Counted from the stretch's first letter, positions 20,637 through 32,509 are shown. The stretch is 64,000 nucleotides of DNA from Symbiodinium microadriaticum (GCA_001939145.1 LSRX01000697.1:220703-284702); one strand, 5' to 3'. Notes: generated by a model not told the origin, from the sequence alone. Made by a program: numbers and translations.

Positions 20637-20822
20637 TCATCTTTTCTGCATGAAGCTGAGGTTGTGGTGCTGCATGTTGCACGTGCTACCTATGCTTGCA
20701 CAAGTGGTTGGCGTGCCTGTAAGCACTGAAATTACTAGGACGGCCGCGATCAGAATCAGCGCCAGGACAATGGCGAGCAGGAGGTATCTCAAGCATAGCA
20801 CATTGCACCGGAAAGCTGGCAT
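20637..20822 (-). CDS. Putative single transmembrane segment exon
   Basis: Minus-strand frame with the hydrophobic run YLLLAIVLALILIAAVLVIS preceded by basic residues. It would make one membrane helix. Neighbouring exons and family are not identified. A plus-strand frame at 20853-21236 also contains a hydrophobic run, so the strand here is less certain than elsewhere. Confidence 0.35.
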   Translation of the reverse strand: MPAFRCNVLCLRYLLLAIVLALILIAAVLVISVLTGTPTTCASIGSTCNMQHHNLSFMQKR

Positions 20823-21277
20823 AATGGATCAAGCAGGCTGAACATTAAAAGCTTGTGCAGCCTGTCTTTGATGAAGGGCGGGACAAAGTCAGTGTGGGCA
20901 TCTTGCAAAGCACGCACCTTAGTTCATCTGTTTGAAGGGATAAACTTCGGATTTCTAGCCTTCATTGTGACCTTCGGCTTTCCGGCCTTCCTTGTCATTG
21001 AAACGATATTAAATCGTACGAGCTTGCACCAGGTTTTGCTGCCCCGACTCATGCAACGCAGCTCAATTCGTAGGGACGCTCTTACACTACAGGCTTGGCG
21101 CAGGCATCATGCTGCCAAAGCTGCCAGAATGATTGACAAGTTTTGTGAAACATCTTTCTCAACCCACCACACTTCGTCGTTCACTGCATTCTTAACCAAG
21201 CTTGGTCTGAGAGATGCAACTGCCCATGTGGGATGAGCATTCGACACTACTGGAAAGTCACGCTCAGATCTGGAGCC

Positions 21278-22003
21278 TCAAGGCCGGCATCGTCCGATGT
21301 TCAATCCCTCGCAGTCCTCATCCTCCACAACGCAGACTTCGCCGTCGACTCCAAGGCCAGACGGCGTGCAGCAGAAAGTATGGCAATGCTGCACTGCGCC
21401 ATCTGCCTCAACCGTCCAGCCGTTGGCGCACTTGCACCCCTTTTTGGTAACCCGCTCTTTGGGATGCTGCACTGGACCAGGTGCGCATGGTCCCCACTGC
21501 CTGCCTTGACAGCTCGAATCCGCCACCATGCACCACTCTGCGTCTGTGTTGGTCGGATTGCAGCAGGAATCATGGCATTCCCCATGTCCCTCCATAGACC
21601 AGTCCTTGACGCAAGTGCATCCATTGGTGGTGTATCGCGGGCAGTTTGGTGCACATGAACCCTCAGCACTGCCTTCGCATTTCGAGTCGGCGACCATGCA
21701 TTTCATGTCTGGTGCCTTTCCTGCAGCTGACTCCCAAGCGGTGTTGTGGTTGGTGCAGAAGTTCAGGCCAGGAAAGTCCTGGCCCATCCAACGCTTGTAG
21801 CAATCGCATCCTCTGCATGTCTTTCTGTTCCTTTCTGAGCTGTCCAGCGTCTCACTGCTGTCAGCTTGTGATGGGTCTGATTCCAGGCGGCTGAGTGCCA
21901 GGTTGTCTGGGCCACGCTCAAAAAGGCCGCTGATGCCTGAGAGGTCTTCAGCGGCCGCCAGAACGAGGAGACTGGAAACCAGCCATGCGCCCACTGCAGC
22001 CAT
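21278..22003 (-). CDS. Secreted Cys-rich repeat protein
   Basis: The frame is open from 22204, but the ATG at 22003 begins a clear signal peptide (MAAVGAWLVSSLLVLAAAED), so I choose that start; this gives 241 residues. After an acidic linker come two full and one partial Cys-rich repeat of about 60 residues: each has CMVADS-C-G, then CAP, then GC-C--GW--E--G-CH--CC-P. The repeat order and even spacing suggest disulfide-bonded extracellular modules. It may continue in a further exon past 21278. Three-repeat architecture is seen; secretion is inferred; no named family is assigned. Confidence 0.7.
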   Translation of the reverse strand: MAAVGAWLVSSLLVLAAAEDLSGISGLFERGPDNLALSRLESDPSQADSSETLDSSERNRKTCRGCDCYKRWMGQDFPGLNFCTNHNTAWESAAGKAPDMKCMVADSKCEGSAEGSCAPNCPRYTTNGCTCVKDWSMEGHGECHDSCCNPTNTDAEWCMVADSSCQGRQWGPCAPGPVQHPKERVTKKGCKCANGWTVEADGAVQHCHTFCCTPSGLGVDGEVCVVEDEDCEGLNIGRCRP

Positions 22004-22741
22004 AGGGCCAAGCTCTGGGGCAAGCTGACTTAGAGTCTTTTGGAGAAGCACATGGCAAGATGCCTCGAGTCGGCGATGCGGCAGCAGATTCGTCCAGCAT
22101 GTTGCCAACGGATTACATGAGCGATTCTTGGCTGCTCTTTGCCTTGACACAACATACACATACAGCAGAAAAAACTTGGCTGCAGACTTGAACTGCCGAT
22201 CCAATTATCCAGCGGAGCTCCTGAAGAACAAGCTGGTGAATTGTTGAGAACTGTGCAAGAAGCCACATCTAGGCCCCAGGCCAAATGAACGCATAAGCAT
22301 TGGGCAGTGACACGGAAATCGGGGCACTGGAGTGAAATCAGCAGGTCAGCCTGTTTTCCTGACTCCGAACGACCCACGTCCCCGCGCCCAAGAAAGTCTC
22401 CCGGCACCACGCAATCATCCACACCTCCCCCGTTTCTGTTTCCGCAATCCATCAAAACCGTACATGCCATCACGGGCGACACATGTCCGACAGTACCTTT
22501 ACTGGGGGAGATCTCTTCATTATCTTATCCATCTGGTGCATCGAAACTTGCTGTGCGCAATGATCCGACATGGTGATTGGGTCGTGTTTCGTTTCACTGG
22601 ATTTCCTAAAAGAGGATCAGTAGGCCTAGAAGGCTGCTGACAGGCGTCCTGCTTCAGCAAGCTGCTAGACAAGTTGTAGCCACCTCTCTCGAAATGCACC
22701 GTGTAGGGAAGGATGTTGCCAATCTTAGTCTGTCACGGCTT

Positions 22742-23015
22742 TCAGGCCCTCCAGGCTTGAAGCTGAAACAACCCCTCTGGGCGCCGACGTTCGATCTCCT
22801 GCAGGCAAGACACATTGTGCTTGCACGCGTCATGTGAAAGACTTGTCTCAGTTGCTTCGAGAATCCTGGGCAGGGACATCATCGGTATCCCGGCTCCCAA
22901 TGCGGGTGACTCGGCTACTGCCAGCAGCCGTTTGTTGATGTCCAGGAACTCGTAGCGAGCCTGGGTTGTTCTGTAGCCAGCCGTGAGGTCAGCGTGGTAA
23001 CAGCAAATGAGCTGG
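22742..23015 (-). CDS. Unrecognised protein, C-terminal exon
   Basis: Open minus-strand frame ending at TGA 22742-22744. It contains YRTTQARYEFLDINKRLLAV, SLPRILEATETSLSH and IERRRPEGLFQLQAW. No methionine lies near its left side, so it is an internal-to-terminal exon. Helical, coding-like composition. Function unknown. Confidence 0.5.
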
Positions 23016-23553
23016 GATCACTTCGTTGATTTTGCAAACAATGCAAGGCTTTTTGGAAAGTATATATCAGGTAGAGAAGCCTGCATCGAGCTCCCCTGAT
23101 TTGCTACACAAGTGAAACGCAGATGGATCGAACGATTTCCGATCTGCTCAGAGATGCATCTCTGCAGCTCAAGTGCAATACCACGCCAAGTAGGGTGTGT
23201 GTGCTTCTTCTAACGAACTCGCCCCATCGGCAGATCACAACGGAAGGCTCGTGTTCATCTGCGGCATGCGAACCTGCAGTACCGAGAGTTTGCCCGTGGC
23301 ATAAAGCATCCTTCCGACTTCAAACGTGCCTTGGCATCATGTCGGCGAAGCTGCTGGTTCCTGGAACATTTCAAGCTAACCAAACACCTCGTTTTTTGAC
23401 ACTCACAGCACACTCGGGCAAAGCCAGGCGCGACACTGGTTCAACGAGTTATGGGGTCTTTGCATGCTCTGTTTCAAGGTCCCGATAGCTTCAAGAAGCT
23501 TGTGCCAGCTCCTTCTCCTCAATAGATCCACAGCGGGTATGGCCTGATCCGTA

Positions 23554-23802
23554 TCATCCACCATATTGAGTCAAAACTCCTCCAAGTCCAGGTGCTGAGG
23601 GCTTGACTTTACCGTCTTGCCCGCATGACCTCTTTCCAAACTCCGCAGTTGCAAAGCTTGCTGGCACCAGCTTTGCGTGATACTGTAACTGCAACCACTG
23701 TAAGCTCTGGACCCACATGATGTCTTCGAGAATGACAGGCTTGGAGGCTCGGTGGACAGATCCTGCCGCGAATCTCATGCCCGTGCCTGCCCCTGATCGC
23801 AA
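23554..23802 (-). CDS. Unrecognised exon
   Basis: Minus-strand frame containing PVILEDIMWVQSLQWLQLQY and ASFATAEFGKRSCGQDG. It looks coding and lies just upstream of the 22742 terminal exon, so they may belong to one gene. Confidence 0.45.
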   Translation of the reverse strand: MRSGAGTGMRFAAGSVHRASKPVILEDIMWVQSLQWLQLQYHAKLVPASFATAEFGKRSCGQDGKVKPSAPGLGGVLTQYGG

Positions 23803-23974
23803 AGGGGTTTGCAGTGCGAATGTCGGGTTCCAGCCAAGTGTTTTTTTACCTTCTCCCCAATGTTTTATTCCGTTAGATGATTCGGTAATTTAAAATGAAT
23901 TCAAGGTCTCATGTCCTGTCCCGGGTTGCGCAGCCGTTCGGATCACGTGATTTAATGCTTTTTGATGTGAAGGT

Positions 23975-24300
23975 TGGTACTTCTACTCCTACTCCGACTG
24001 CTACTGCTGGTGCAAGTGATACTGCTCGTTCCACCACCGCCACCACGACCACCACGACTATCACTACCACTACCACTACCACTACCACTACCACTGCCGC
24101 CGCTACTGCTACTGCTACTGCTACTGCTACTGCTACTGCTACTGCTACTGCTACTGCTACTGCTACTGCTACTGCTACTGCTGCTGCTACTACTGCTGCT
24201 GCTACTACTACTACTACCACAACTGCCACGACGACGACGACGACGACTACTACTGCTACAACTCCTGCTACTGCTGCTACGACGACGACTAGCAGGTTAA
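23975..24300. repeat. ACT/GCT triplet microsatellite
   Basis: Triplet repeats: ACTACC (24050-24095), GCTACT (24098-24185) and mixed GCT/ACT/ACG to 24300. Poly-Thr, poly-Ala, poly-Leu and poly-Val frames over it are artefacts. Confidence 0.95.
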
Positions 24301-24372
24301 AACTACGGGAAATACTTGCTAGTACGACTACCACGTAACGAAGTTTTTTTTGCATTGACACACAAAATCAAA

Positions 24373-24615
24373 CTACCCTTCCATGCTCAACAGACTAGCT
24401 CCCCCAGTTAGAACCCCAGTGTCAAGGGCTGAGGCCCCAACATAATGGACTTCGTACTCGTAGAAAAGTGGGGTGCCCATGATCCAGATAGGCCCGTTTT
24501 GGACGGTCTCGTAGTCGTACTCTCCGAAAAATGGCATGCAAATAATTTGGTCATTGAATCCGGTCGCAACCTTGCTCTCCGTCTGTCTAAGCAGCGGACA
24601 GTGCAGATTCTGCAC
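24373..24615 (-). CDS. Pepsin-like aspartic protease, C-terminal exon (tentative)
   Basis: Minus-strand frame with ICMPFFGEYDYETVQNGP followed by IWIMGTPLFYEYEVHYV. The second stretch resembles the hydrophobic-hydrophobic-Gly segment near the end of A1 proteases (WILGD-FLR-YY-VFD). No active-site DTG/DSG is visible in this exon. Family call is from this one motif. Confidence 0.4.
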   Translation of the reverse strand: MQNLHCPLLRQTESKVATGFNDQIICMPFFGEYDYETVQNGPIWIMGTPLFYEYEVHYVGASALDTGVLTGGASLLSMEG

Positions 24616-25149
24616 AAAGGGTCAACCCCTTCGCCAGTGAGTCCGAGGTGCTACATAGGTACTCGGCGGCAAGCTGAAAGTCTGGGTCTTGCCCTCCACT
24701 CCAGCCACCTAGCCACTGCCATATGGCCAGGGCACACACACCCACAAAAACTGCGCACATCACCTGAACTCAAGGCCTTGTGCCTCCAAGGGACATGCCA
24801 AAACAGGGCCGGCATTTCACGGTCTAAGTCTGCCTGACCCATTCGGATAGCAACTCGCTATGTGAAGACTATTGTCGTGCATGGTCGCGAGTGCTAGTCG
24901 CACTGATTATGTGTGTACTTTAGTTCCAAGTGGCCGCATCTTTGGACCAGGATGCACAGTCTGCAAGCAAGGACTCGAAGCGTTCCCTCAGAAACGGGCG
25001 TGCGGTCTGTGGTTCAAGCTTCTTCATGCGAGCCACCCTGTTTATTACTTTGGGAAAGTGAGGAGGCCCGATCCAGAGCGCTGCCGAGACACTTCTTGTC
25101 CAACTTTAGCTGTGTGGCTGGGTCCAGGTCGAACGGATTCGTGATGTGA

Positions 25150-27560
25150 ATCTCTGGAATGCCCCACTTCTCCTAAGGACGAGTATGCTGCCTGCATTGC
25201 CGACCTGAAGCATCCTGCCCGTATTGGCAGCTGGATTTCTTTGCAAGTGCTGGCCAAGATGCCAGTGTGCTCTTGATCCAGTCCTGGTGACCCAATGGGT
25301 TCAAAGGCTGGTGAAAACCATGCAGTTGCGGGAATCTCAGAGGCTCGTGGCTTTTGGTGCAAGCCAAAGTGCTCCGATTCTGCTTCCCATGGATGGCTCT
25401 GACTGCTCTTCGGAGGGCTTTGACGTCTTGTCTTGAGCGAAGGCCTGCAACCAGGAACTGCTCGCATGTCGCAAATGAGAGAATTCACAGGCTCGACCAA
25501 GCCTTGCTGCAGCGCGGCCACATATCACACAGCTTGGAATAAAGCGTCCAGAGGTGGCGGCTCGGTGCGAGGATCAGAGTGGTCCCCGAGTCCTTGAATG
25601 CACACGCACTGATAGCAGGAAGATGAAATGAGTTCAAGCATCTTGAGCCTAGCGTCGGGAATCAGGCCGCAAGCGGTCTTTTTGTCCTTCCTCAGACGTC
25701 AGCAAATTTTTGAGGCGTCAGTACTTGTGAAAGCAACTGAATTCGGAGACTAATGCAAAATTCTGCTCAAAGTCTTTTCGTCATCGCCGCACAGAATAAT
25801 CTCCGCCTTTTCATCGCCGACGGACAGGCCCTGGAGATCGACACCCCAATGGAACCTGGGCAGGCAACCTTCCTTCCGAGGCTTGCATCTTGCGTTGTAC
25901 TTGCAGTAGGGCCACTTTCCAAGATTGCCAAGTCTCTCTGCTTGTGCCTCAAGAAGCAGCAGGGGTCTCTGTCTGTCTTTCGCCTGCCTCCTACAGTGCT
26001 GGTTGCGTTTGGAGTGCAGGCACGGAAAAGCCCGCAGGGTAAGGGTGGAAAGTCGGCGAGCATGAGCCGGGTCCGAAGAAGGTAAATGAACAATGCGGAG
26101 ACTGCTGGGGTGTTGCGGACACGGCTCAAGTCATCCTTGCCAGACTTGTGACAGGCTTGCAGGGCTGGCGTGCATGCGAGACTCCGGGGAGTTGAGGCGT
26201 AGCATGCCATCCTCCTCCAGGGTTGAATGGGGAAAGCCACATCAGCGGGACATAGCAAGCAGCGAAAGAATCGAGCCTTCATATTGGAGAAGCACATGGA
26301 AAATCGCTGAATTGATGCAGTGACCAGCCAAGACTGCTGGCTTGAAGCATCTTGGTCAACATGAAGGAGATGTGCATGATTCAACGAACCAGGCGATCAT
26401 GGAATCAGGAGTTCTCGGAGCTCGGCATATGTCAGCCTCTTTGTACGGGAGGCCGAGACCAAAAATGCCTCAGATCAACAGATGACTTGCCCACCTTCCC
26501 CGAGCCTTCTGGGAGAGAAAGCTTGCTTCTGAGGCTAAGTTGAACTTGGCCACCTTCGAAGTCAGATATGGCAGTGTCGAGCTCATGGTCATACCTGAGT
26601 GTCTTTTTCCTCTTGGTCATGGACAAAGCTGGCAACTAGTCAAGAGCCAAAGTGATCAGGTATGTCAGTCACTGCGTTTCAGTTGAGGTAAACCTTCAAG
26701 TGTCACGGCATGCAGCTTGAAGTCCAAGGTGCATGAAAATCACACTGCCATTCATCGTAGCAGATTCCTGGCCAACGGTCACCTGTGCGGGGGCTTGCTA
26801 CTTAAATGTGAGAACGCTTCCATAAATCTGTTGCAGAGTCTAGCCGCTGGCCGACAGATGTATGTGGCAGAGCATGCACCCCGTAAAGAATTGAAAAAGG
26901 GTGCGGCTCCCAAGACCGAGCTCTGCATATGACAAGCGGCGACGTCCGTGCCAACAACTCCATAGATCATCCCGCTGCCAAATGTCATCCTCGGCACACG
27001 CTGTGCACTCTTGTACTTGCATCTTGTTTGCTCTTTACTACTCATTATAAATTCTGTACTAAATCCTATGACCGATTTTTGTTGCTGTTAGTAATCACGC
27101 CGGACCTCTTGACCCGCAGAAAGGGCAGTTAGTCTGGGATTCTGGGAGATGTTCAGAGGGAAACACGGCCCATACTCTCAAGACGCTAGGGCATTAAGGG
27201 TTCCTTTAAGTGGTTCCTTTTCGGGCTGCAAGCATTCCTTGAAGGGCTACATTGAGGGTCGACTTCCAAATGCACATGCTAAGCACCCCTGAGGCCATTT
27301 CTGTGTACTGTCCGTTGTCACAGCTCCACATAGCTCCACTCCCCAGCAACCATCCTATTTCGAGGTACAACGGCCCGGCGCACATCCTGCGACTTAACCC
27401 CAAGATCTGCCCGACCACCGACCGGCTTTGGCAATGTGGAACTCTTGGCCACGGCCAAGACTCTGAGGGTGATGGGACTTCTGTTTGTCTATAATCCCTT
27501 CAGTGACATCTCGCCCCGTGCAGCCAAAAGACGTCACTGAAAGTGGAGCTCCGGAACCGT
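25150..27560. other. Sparse region, scattered possible exons
   Basis: Weak minus-strand coding-like pieces near 25170-25280 (CKEIQLPIRAGCFRSAMQAA) and 26130-26220. A plus-strand frame at 25753-26085 is also protein-like. None can be assigned or joined. No repeats stand out. Confidence 0.3.
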
Positions 27561-27571
27561 CCCGCGGCACG

Positions 27572-27826
27572 TCAAACGTGGAGGACCGGTTTGTGCCTAA
27601 CTTGGGGTGAAGCTGCGGGCGATCGCCCGGCAATGTTCGGCAAGGGCAAACCCAGGCGAGCCTGTGAAGCAATTTCCAGAGGACCCAAAGCCTGAGCCCA
27701 CAAGTCGAAGCTCTCAAACTGTGCTGCCGCCACAAGTGTTGGCGTGCTGACCGAGCAGCAGCTGTTTGACATGCATTCGCAGTGCGTCACGATGACCGCA
27801 CTGCTGCCTTCCAGGCTCAACGTCAC
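27572..27826 (-). CDS. Unrecognised exon
   Basis: Minus-strand frame containing STPTLVAAAQFESFDLWAQA and LGPLEIASQARLGLPL. Coding-like, no family recognised. Confidence 0.35.
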   Translation of the reverse strand: MTLSLEGSSAVIVTHCECMSNSCCSVSTPTLVAAAQFESFDLWAQALGPLEIASQARLGLPLPNIAGRSPAASPQVRHKPVLHV

Positions 27827-28609
27827 AAAGATCCGACGTTCAATCGCACTTACTTTCTTGTTTCTGGCGCTTCACACCGCGACCAACTAGGACTTGACGG
27901 CTGCTTGACATGTCCAAAGTGGCAAGTGTGCGGCAATCCGAAGTGCCAGTTCTCCTTGCCTGTGTCAGCGACAAGATCGAACTCTTGCTTTGGAGTTCCG
28001 ACTCCGACCCGCAGTGCAGAATATGATTGTCTGTTGATCCTGAGCTAAGCACAAGGAGCAAAGGCACGGGCTGTCTGGGCGGCTAGGGAACTGGGCCAAC
28101 GGCTCGGGAAAGGAAGGGGAAATGAATTGCTTAATGCCTAGCAGCAATGGTGAACATGATTCAGAGACCCGGGTTTTCAGGCCGTTGCTGAGGAAGACAT
28201 GGGAACCTCTGCATCAGAGAAGCGCAAGCAGCCACTCCTGCTCTCGGCTCTCGGGGATTCCTTGGGCCGAGGCAGAGAAAGACCAAGCATCTCAGCCTGG
28301 CCATGGCAACCTGCAGAAAGGCTCGGATGTGCTTCCTCTACAAACGCTCGAGAATGGGGCCCTGACCGTGTCTCCAGCCCACCGATGGTCCTACCGGCAG
28401 CTCCACCGGCGGCCACCCCAGGGCGCAGGCCACCAAAGGCCCGAAGCTACGTTGGCTCAGCAAGCATCGAAGAGCGAGAGCGGACTCGCTCCAGCTCGAT
28501 CTCTCTGAGCTGGCAGCGGGAAGAGAAGCTTTTAGGGGCATGAAGGGGGCATGTGAGAGGGAATGCCAAAGTGAATGTGGTCCACTGCCGTCTCTGGACA
28601 AAAACCTGT

Positions 28610-28986
28610 CAACTGCTGTGGCCGATGAGGATGGGACGACAACAGGATCGGCCAGAACTTGAGTGACGATCTCCCCATCCTTGACAGGGCACTCACAGAC
28701 CTTGAGTCGCAGCTTTTGCAAACACCGCCGCTGTCCTATGCCCTGCCTTATTGTAGATAATGATTCTTCCAGGCCGCTGCCCCTCGGTGACTTCCACTCG
28801 GAAGACGGCGGCCAGTGCATCCTGACATTGGGGATTAGAGGCCTTCACGCCGAATAAAGCCAGTCGTTCACGTGCTTTTTTTTGTGGAGTGCGCGTGGGA
28901 GTCCCTAGCACATCGGCGCATCCTTCGCGGCTGGGTTCGTAGACTTTCAGCCTAGGTTTTTCTCGGGGTTGCGAGGGAGTCAGCAA
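28610..28986 (-). CDS. Unrecognised two-exon protein
   Basis: Exon 1 (28986-28747) contains KPRLKVYEPSREGCADVLG, ARERLALFGVK and FRVEVTEGQRPGRIIIYNK. The reading then continues in another frame as LRLKVCECPVKDGEIVTQVL and PVVVPSSSATAVDR (28712-28610). Removing GC...AG bases 28713-28746 (34 nt) joins them in phase. The alternating hydrophobic pattern suggests a beta-rich domain. Function unknown. Confidence 0.5.
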
Positions 28987-29100
28987 ATTATATTACGTTA
29001 TCTTATCTTATCGTATATATATATATATACAAATATTATATTATGCTATATTATATTATGTTATATTACATGATGTTATATGATGTTATATTCTATTAGG
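28987..29100. repeat. TTATA-rich microsatellite
   Basis: TATC/TATA runs then imperfect TTATATTATG and TTATATGATG units. Confidence 0.8.
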
Positions 29101-29370
29101 GCTTTGGAGTTTGGGATTTGGCCGACTCTCCTTGCTTTGAGGCTCCTCAGAGGGCCGCCTTTCGGCACTTCCGCGGGCCACACTTCCCGGTGCCAATTCG
29201 TGCTGAAGGGATCTACAAGTCTATAACGGATTCTTTAATAATTTATAAGGTTTCTAATAGGGGTGCTTATAAAGGACCAGGGTCCCTTTCTAGGTCCAGA
29301 AAATAATATGGCACACTTATGAAAGCGACCTGCTTTTTCCCTAAGCTGGACCCTAGTTTAGAGAACTGCC

Positions 29371-29870
29371 CTAGGGTTTGGGCTTCAGAGAGGCTTCGGT
29401 GCTCTGGCAACTGATGTGAACATCAAGATCTCCAAACACGAGCGTGCCCAATGCAGCGGCCTGGCAATCTGTGGCAACCCAATACCGCCACCTCGATGGA
29501 TCCATGGTGGCTTCCTGAAAGCATGTGTCAGCTGCAGTTGTAGTGCTGCGCCGAAGGCCACCAGACTTAGCCAAACCAAGTCCCTTCGAAGCGCAAATCA
29601 AGTGGCTCTCAAAGACGGTGAAGCCGTTAAGGTCGGAGGATAGCTGTCGGGATCTTTAGCGACCTCGCTACGAGTCTCTGAGCTGCAGCTTCTGGCTCTG
29701 CCGACACTGGGCCACCGGCTGAATAGTTGTTCGAGAAGTTCAGCGAATCGTAGGTAAAGGCGATAGCCTTTTGATCACAGTTCGTCGAAAGGAGGACCGT
29801 GCGAAGTGCGGCATTCTCCGAGGCTTCCAATAGCTTCCAGAGTGCAGGGACTTCAGGATCTCATGCGCTC
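29371..29870 (-). CDS. Unrecognised protein, two C-terminal exons
   Basis: First piece from acceptor CTGAAG near 29867 to 29672: VPALWKLLEASENAALRTVL, then FTYDSLNFSNNYSAGGPVS. Second piece 29643-29371: LSSDLNGFTVFESHLICASK, RWRYWVATDCQAAALGTLV, stop at 29371. The frames join exactly if GT...AG bases 29644-29671 (28 nt) are removed. No family recognised. Confidence 0.5.
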
Positions 29871-30374
29871 GGCTCAACTCTTCTTGCAAAATCGAATTCC
29901 TTCCCCTGCCTTGCCACACCACTTCTCCCCACCCCAGCCCAGTGCTTCGTTTCGATTTATCACCTTCCCCCCTTCCTGTTTGTGCGGTGGCAACAGTTCT
30001 GCAAGCGGGCTATCCACATCTCCCTGGTTTGGCACACGATGTGGAAACAAGGTAGCCTCCTAGCAGACCCAGCAAATGACGTGAGCATCATCCGGCGAAC
30101 CTTGCGCCACACCGTCTGTGAGAAACCCCTTCCCCATAGCTAGAGGCTGTGGGGCTTCGTTTCCCGTAAGGCATGCAAGGTCTGCAAGGTGCTGGGGCCA
30201 CTGCTGGAGCCCTCAAGTCCTCCATAAATTCCCAGCCTGAACCGCTCGGTACGGTCAGAAGCTGCAAACCATCAACTGGGACGTTGTCGTGGCAACTGAG
30301 TGCTTGAGTGAGCCTTGCTCACCGAAGCCATCACTACCTGTTTCCGCAACTCCGCACCCAACATCTTTGAAGTT

Positions 30375-31158
30375 CATGGCTGTCCAGCGCCTCTGGACGT
30401 CGCAGGAACCCAGCCATACTGCTTTTCCAACTCTGCCTTTGCCATCGGCTTGGTTACCTCAAGCTCGAACACAAGCTGGACAGGTTCAGGCATGGAAGCA
30501 GTCGGCTCAAGCATTTGTGCCTGGTGCTGAGGTCCACGCGGCAGACAAATGCCCGGAGTCGCTGGAGAAACGTAATGTCCTAGGGAATTTGTTCCGACAA
30601 GTCATGCCCACTTCCCACGTGCTGCAGATCTGCTGGCGTTCAGCGTCGGACTGCCAATCGGGGGCCATGAAGTCTAACTTCCAGGTCTTGGCAGAGAAAA
30701 TATCAGGACTTCAGATCCCCTCGCCTTCTGCACTTGGCGTGGCACTGTTGTCGAAGGGGAGTCTGGGTCGTCGCTTAGCTGCCATGCACCCCACCTGGGA
30801 ATCCACTCGCACCGGAAATTTCCAATCTCTGCGGACAGACTGCGTGGCCTTGCGGCCTGTGGAACAAGTAAGCCTGCAGCTGCCCACCGGAAATAGAGGA
30901 GCCCATGGCCGTGAGGTACATGGAGTTGCCCGCCATGAACGGCGGGACCTCAAGCGACGTCACATCACGCCATATCAGACATTGCATATCATTCATAGAA
31001 ACATGCACACACTTTGCTTTGCTTTGCTCTGCGAGGGTAAAAGGCAGAGGCAAGCCGCGCTTCCCACCCCAATCCCGATTCTCGGCGGAGGCGCTTGGCT
31101 GTGTGGGAATAGGTGCCCCGCTTGTAGCTTGACTTAGGCACGGTGTGTACGTTTGCAC
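30375..31158 (-). CDS. Unrecognised multi-exon protein
   Basis: A piece near 30960-30850 contains LEVPPFMAGNSMYLTAMGSS and a C-terminal piece (about 30495-30375) contains MPEPVQLVFELEVTKPMAKA, EKQYGWVP and a stop. These minus-strand readings are more protein-like than the 282-residue plus-strand frame that covers them. Confidence 0.45.
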
Positions 31159-31469
31159 TTGACAACGCGGGACAACTTCTGCGGAACGAATGTGTGCCCC
31201 TTACGTCCAGGTATAGGAAAGTCTGACGGTTCGGGAGTCCAAATCGAACTGGTGGTGGTCACATGGGTCTTCTGCCAAGATGCGCAAGCTCCGTCAGCTT
31301 GGGCAACTGTGGCGTTCACCCGCGCGGGCTGCACGAGTGGTTCGCCAGAGTGGGTGGACTGGCACGTCATGCTGAGAGCTAGCAAACACGGCACTGATGC
31401 AAGTTGGTGGGCCATGCCTTCTCAACCTGGAGAGAGCCGAGCGACGTGACTGACCTGATCTCTGCGCAG

Positions 31470-31660
31470 ACGGTGTGCGAAGGCTACAATTCGACAGAAA
31501 GTCGCTGAATGCCCTACAGATCCTACGCAGCTCATTACCTGTCGATACCTGTCGTACATTAGCCGATATTAGCCGTCCCTCGCAGATGGCAAACGGGACC
31601 AGCCTGTCGCGTGACTGCCAAAGCGAGTGGGCCTCAAGCACTGCAGAAAGCTTCTTCTAG
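31470..31660 (-). CDS. Unrecognised exon
   Basis: Minus-strand frame with WQSRDRLVPFAICEGRLISA and NELRRICRAFSDFLSNCSL. Coding-like, function unknown. Confidence 0.45.
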
Positions 31661-31941
31661 AACAGCTCGAGCAGCAGGGCTCAGCAGGGCATAGTTTGTC
31701 TTTTGACGGCACTGGTTAGCCGGCTCGCGAGCGCCGCGGCCAGAAGCGAGTTACAAGCCCTTCCAAAGCTTCCTCCGCATGTCCGCTGTGCTGAGGTGCT
31801 TGGACTGCGTGCCGGTTAGAGATAGCCTCGAGAATACTGGGTGGGCTGCGTGGTTGCGAATTTTGCAATCCCACATCCCTACTTTAGCTCCGCTGCTTCT
31901 CGTCGCGGCCCGGCCTCAACAACGCCAGTCCAGTCCCGAAG

Positions 31942-32502
31942 CTAGTTGCCTTTCAAGCTGCACCACCACTGCCACGTCTGATAGCAATCGTCCCAAGTGA
32001 ACCAATCCAAGTTGGACAGGAAGAGCAACACTACGACCCACAGTACAATTGCATAGAAAATGACATACGAATCTGGATCGACATCGGACTTAACTTCCTC
32101 CCAGACTTCGTCGCGCCAGTTGCTCGCAATGCTGTCCTCGGTATCTGGCTTGTCCATGAGGTCGCGGTATGCTGAGGTGATTTCAGCAAACCGAGCCGAA
32201 GCCAAGGCGGGCTCCAAATCTGTCCTCTTGTCCGGGTGCTCAGACGCAGCAAGCTCCCTGTAACGGGCCTTGATTTCTTCTTTGGCAGTCCCACGCTGCA
32301 GCCCCAGGATTTTCCACGGTGAGGCCGAAGCCCGCCCAGCTGGCCGACAGACCCGGGGATTCCTCCCCCGATAAGGCAGACTTCCTGTCGTAAGCCCCAT
32401 CCGACCGGCCAGCAGGCACCGAGCGCTCATCCATTCCGTGAGCCAGAGGCAAAAGGAAAGAACAATAAACGCCAGGTGGCCCAATCGAAATCTGCGGCGC
32501 AT
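31942..32502 (-). CDS. Membrane J-domain (DnaJ-like) co-chaperone
   Basis: Intronless 186-residue frame. Residues 61-117 form a J-domain: SPWKILGLQRGTAKEEIKAR, YRELAASEHPDKR with the HPD triad at 89-91, and FAEITSAYRDLMD. HPD is the loop that stimulates Hsp70 ATPase. The N-terminus (FIVLSFCLWL after an Arg-rich start) looks like a signal peptide or membrane anchor, and residues 146-165 (YVIFYAIVLWVVVLLFLSNL) form a membrane helix near the C-terminus. No Gly/Phe or zinc region follows, so it is a type III J-protein. Likely in the ER or an organelle envelope, with the exact membrane unknown. Confidence 0.88.
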   Translation of the reverse strand: MRRRFRLGHLAFIVLSFCLWLTEWMSARCLLAGRMGLTTGSLPYRGRNPRVCRPAGRASASPWKILGLQRGTAKEEIKARYRELAASEHPDKRTDLEPALASARFAEITSAYRDLMDKPDTEDSIASNWRDEVWEEVKSDVDPDSYVIFYAIVLWVVVLLFLSNLDWFTWDDCYQTWQWWCSLKGN

Positions 32503-32509
32503 GCCTTCA

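Noticed and set aside
23895-24338. Poly-Thr/Ala/Leu/Val open frames on both strands
   Set aside because: Produced by the triplet microsatellite; all frames are open because the repeat lacks stops.
30289-31137. 282-residue plus-strand open frame
   Set aside because: Low-information composition; the opposite strand has clearer protein-like exons (LVFELEVTKPMAKAELE and PPFMAGNSMYLTAMG) over the same bases.
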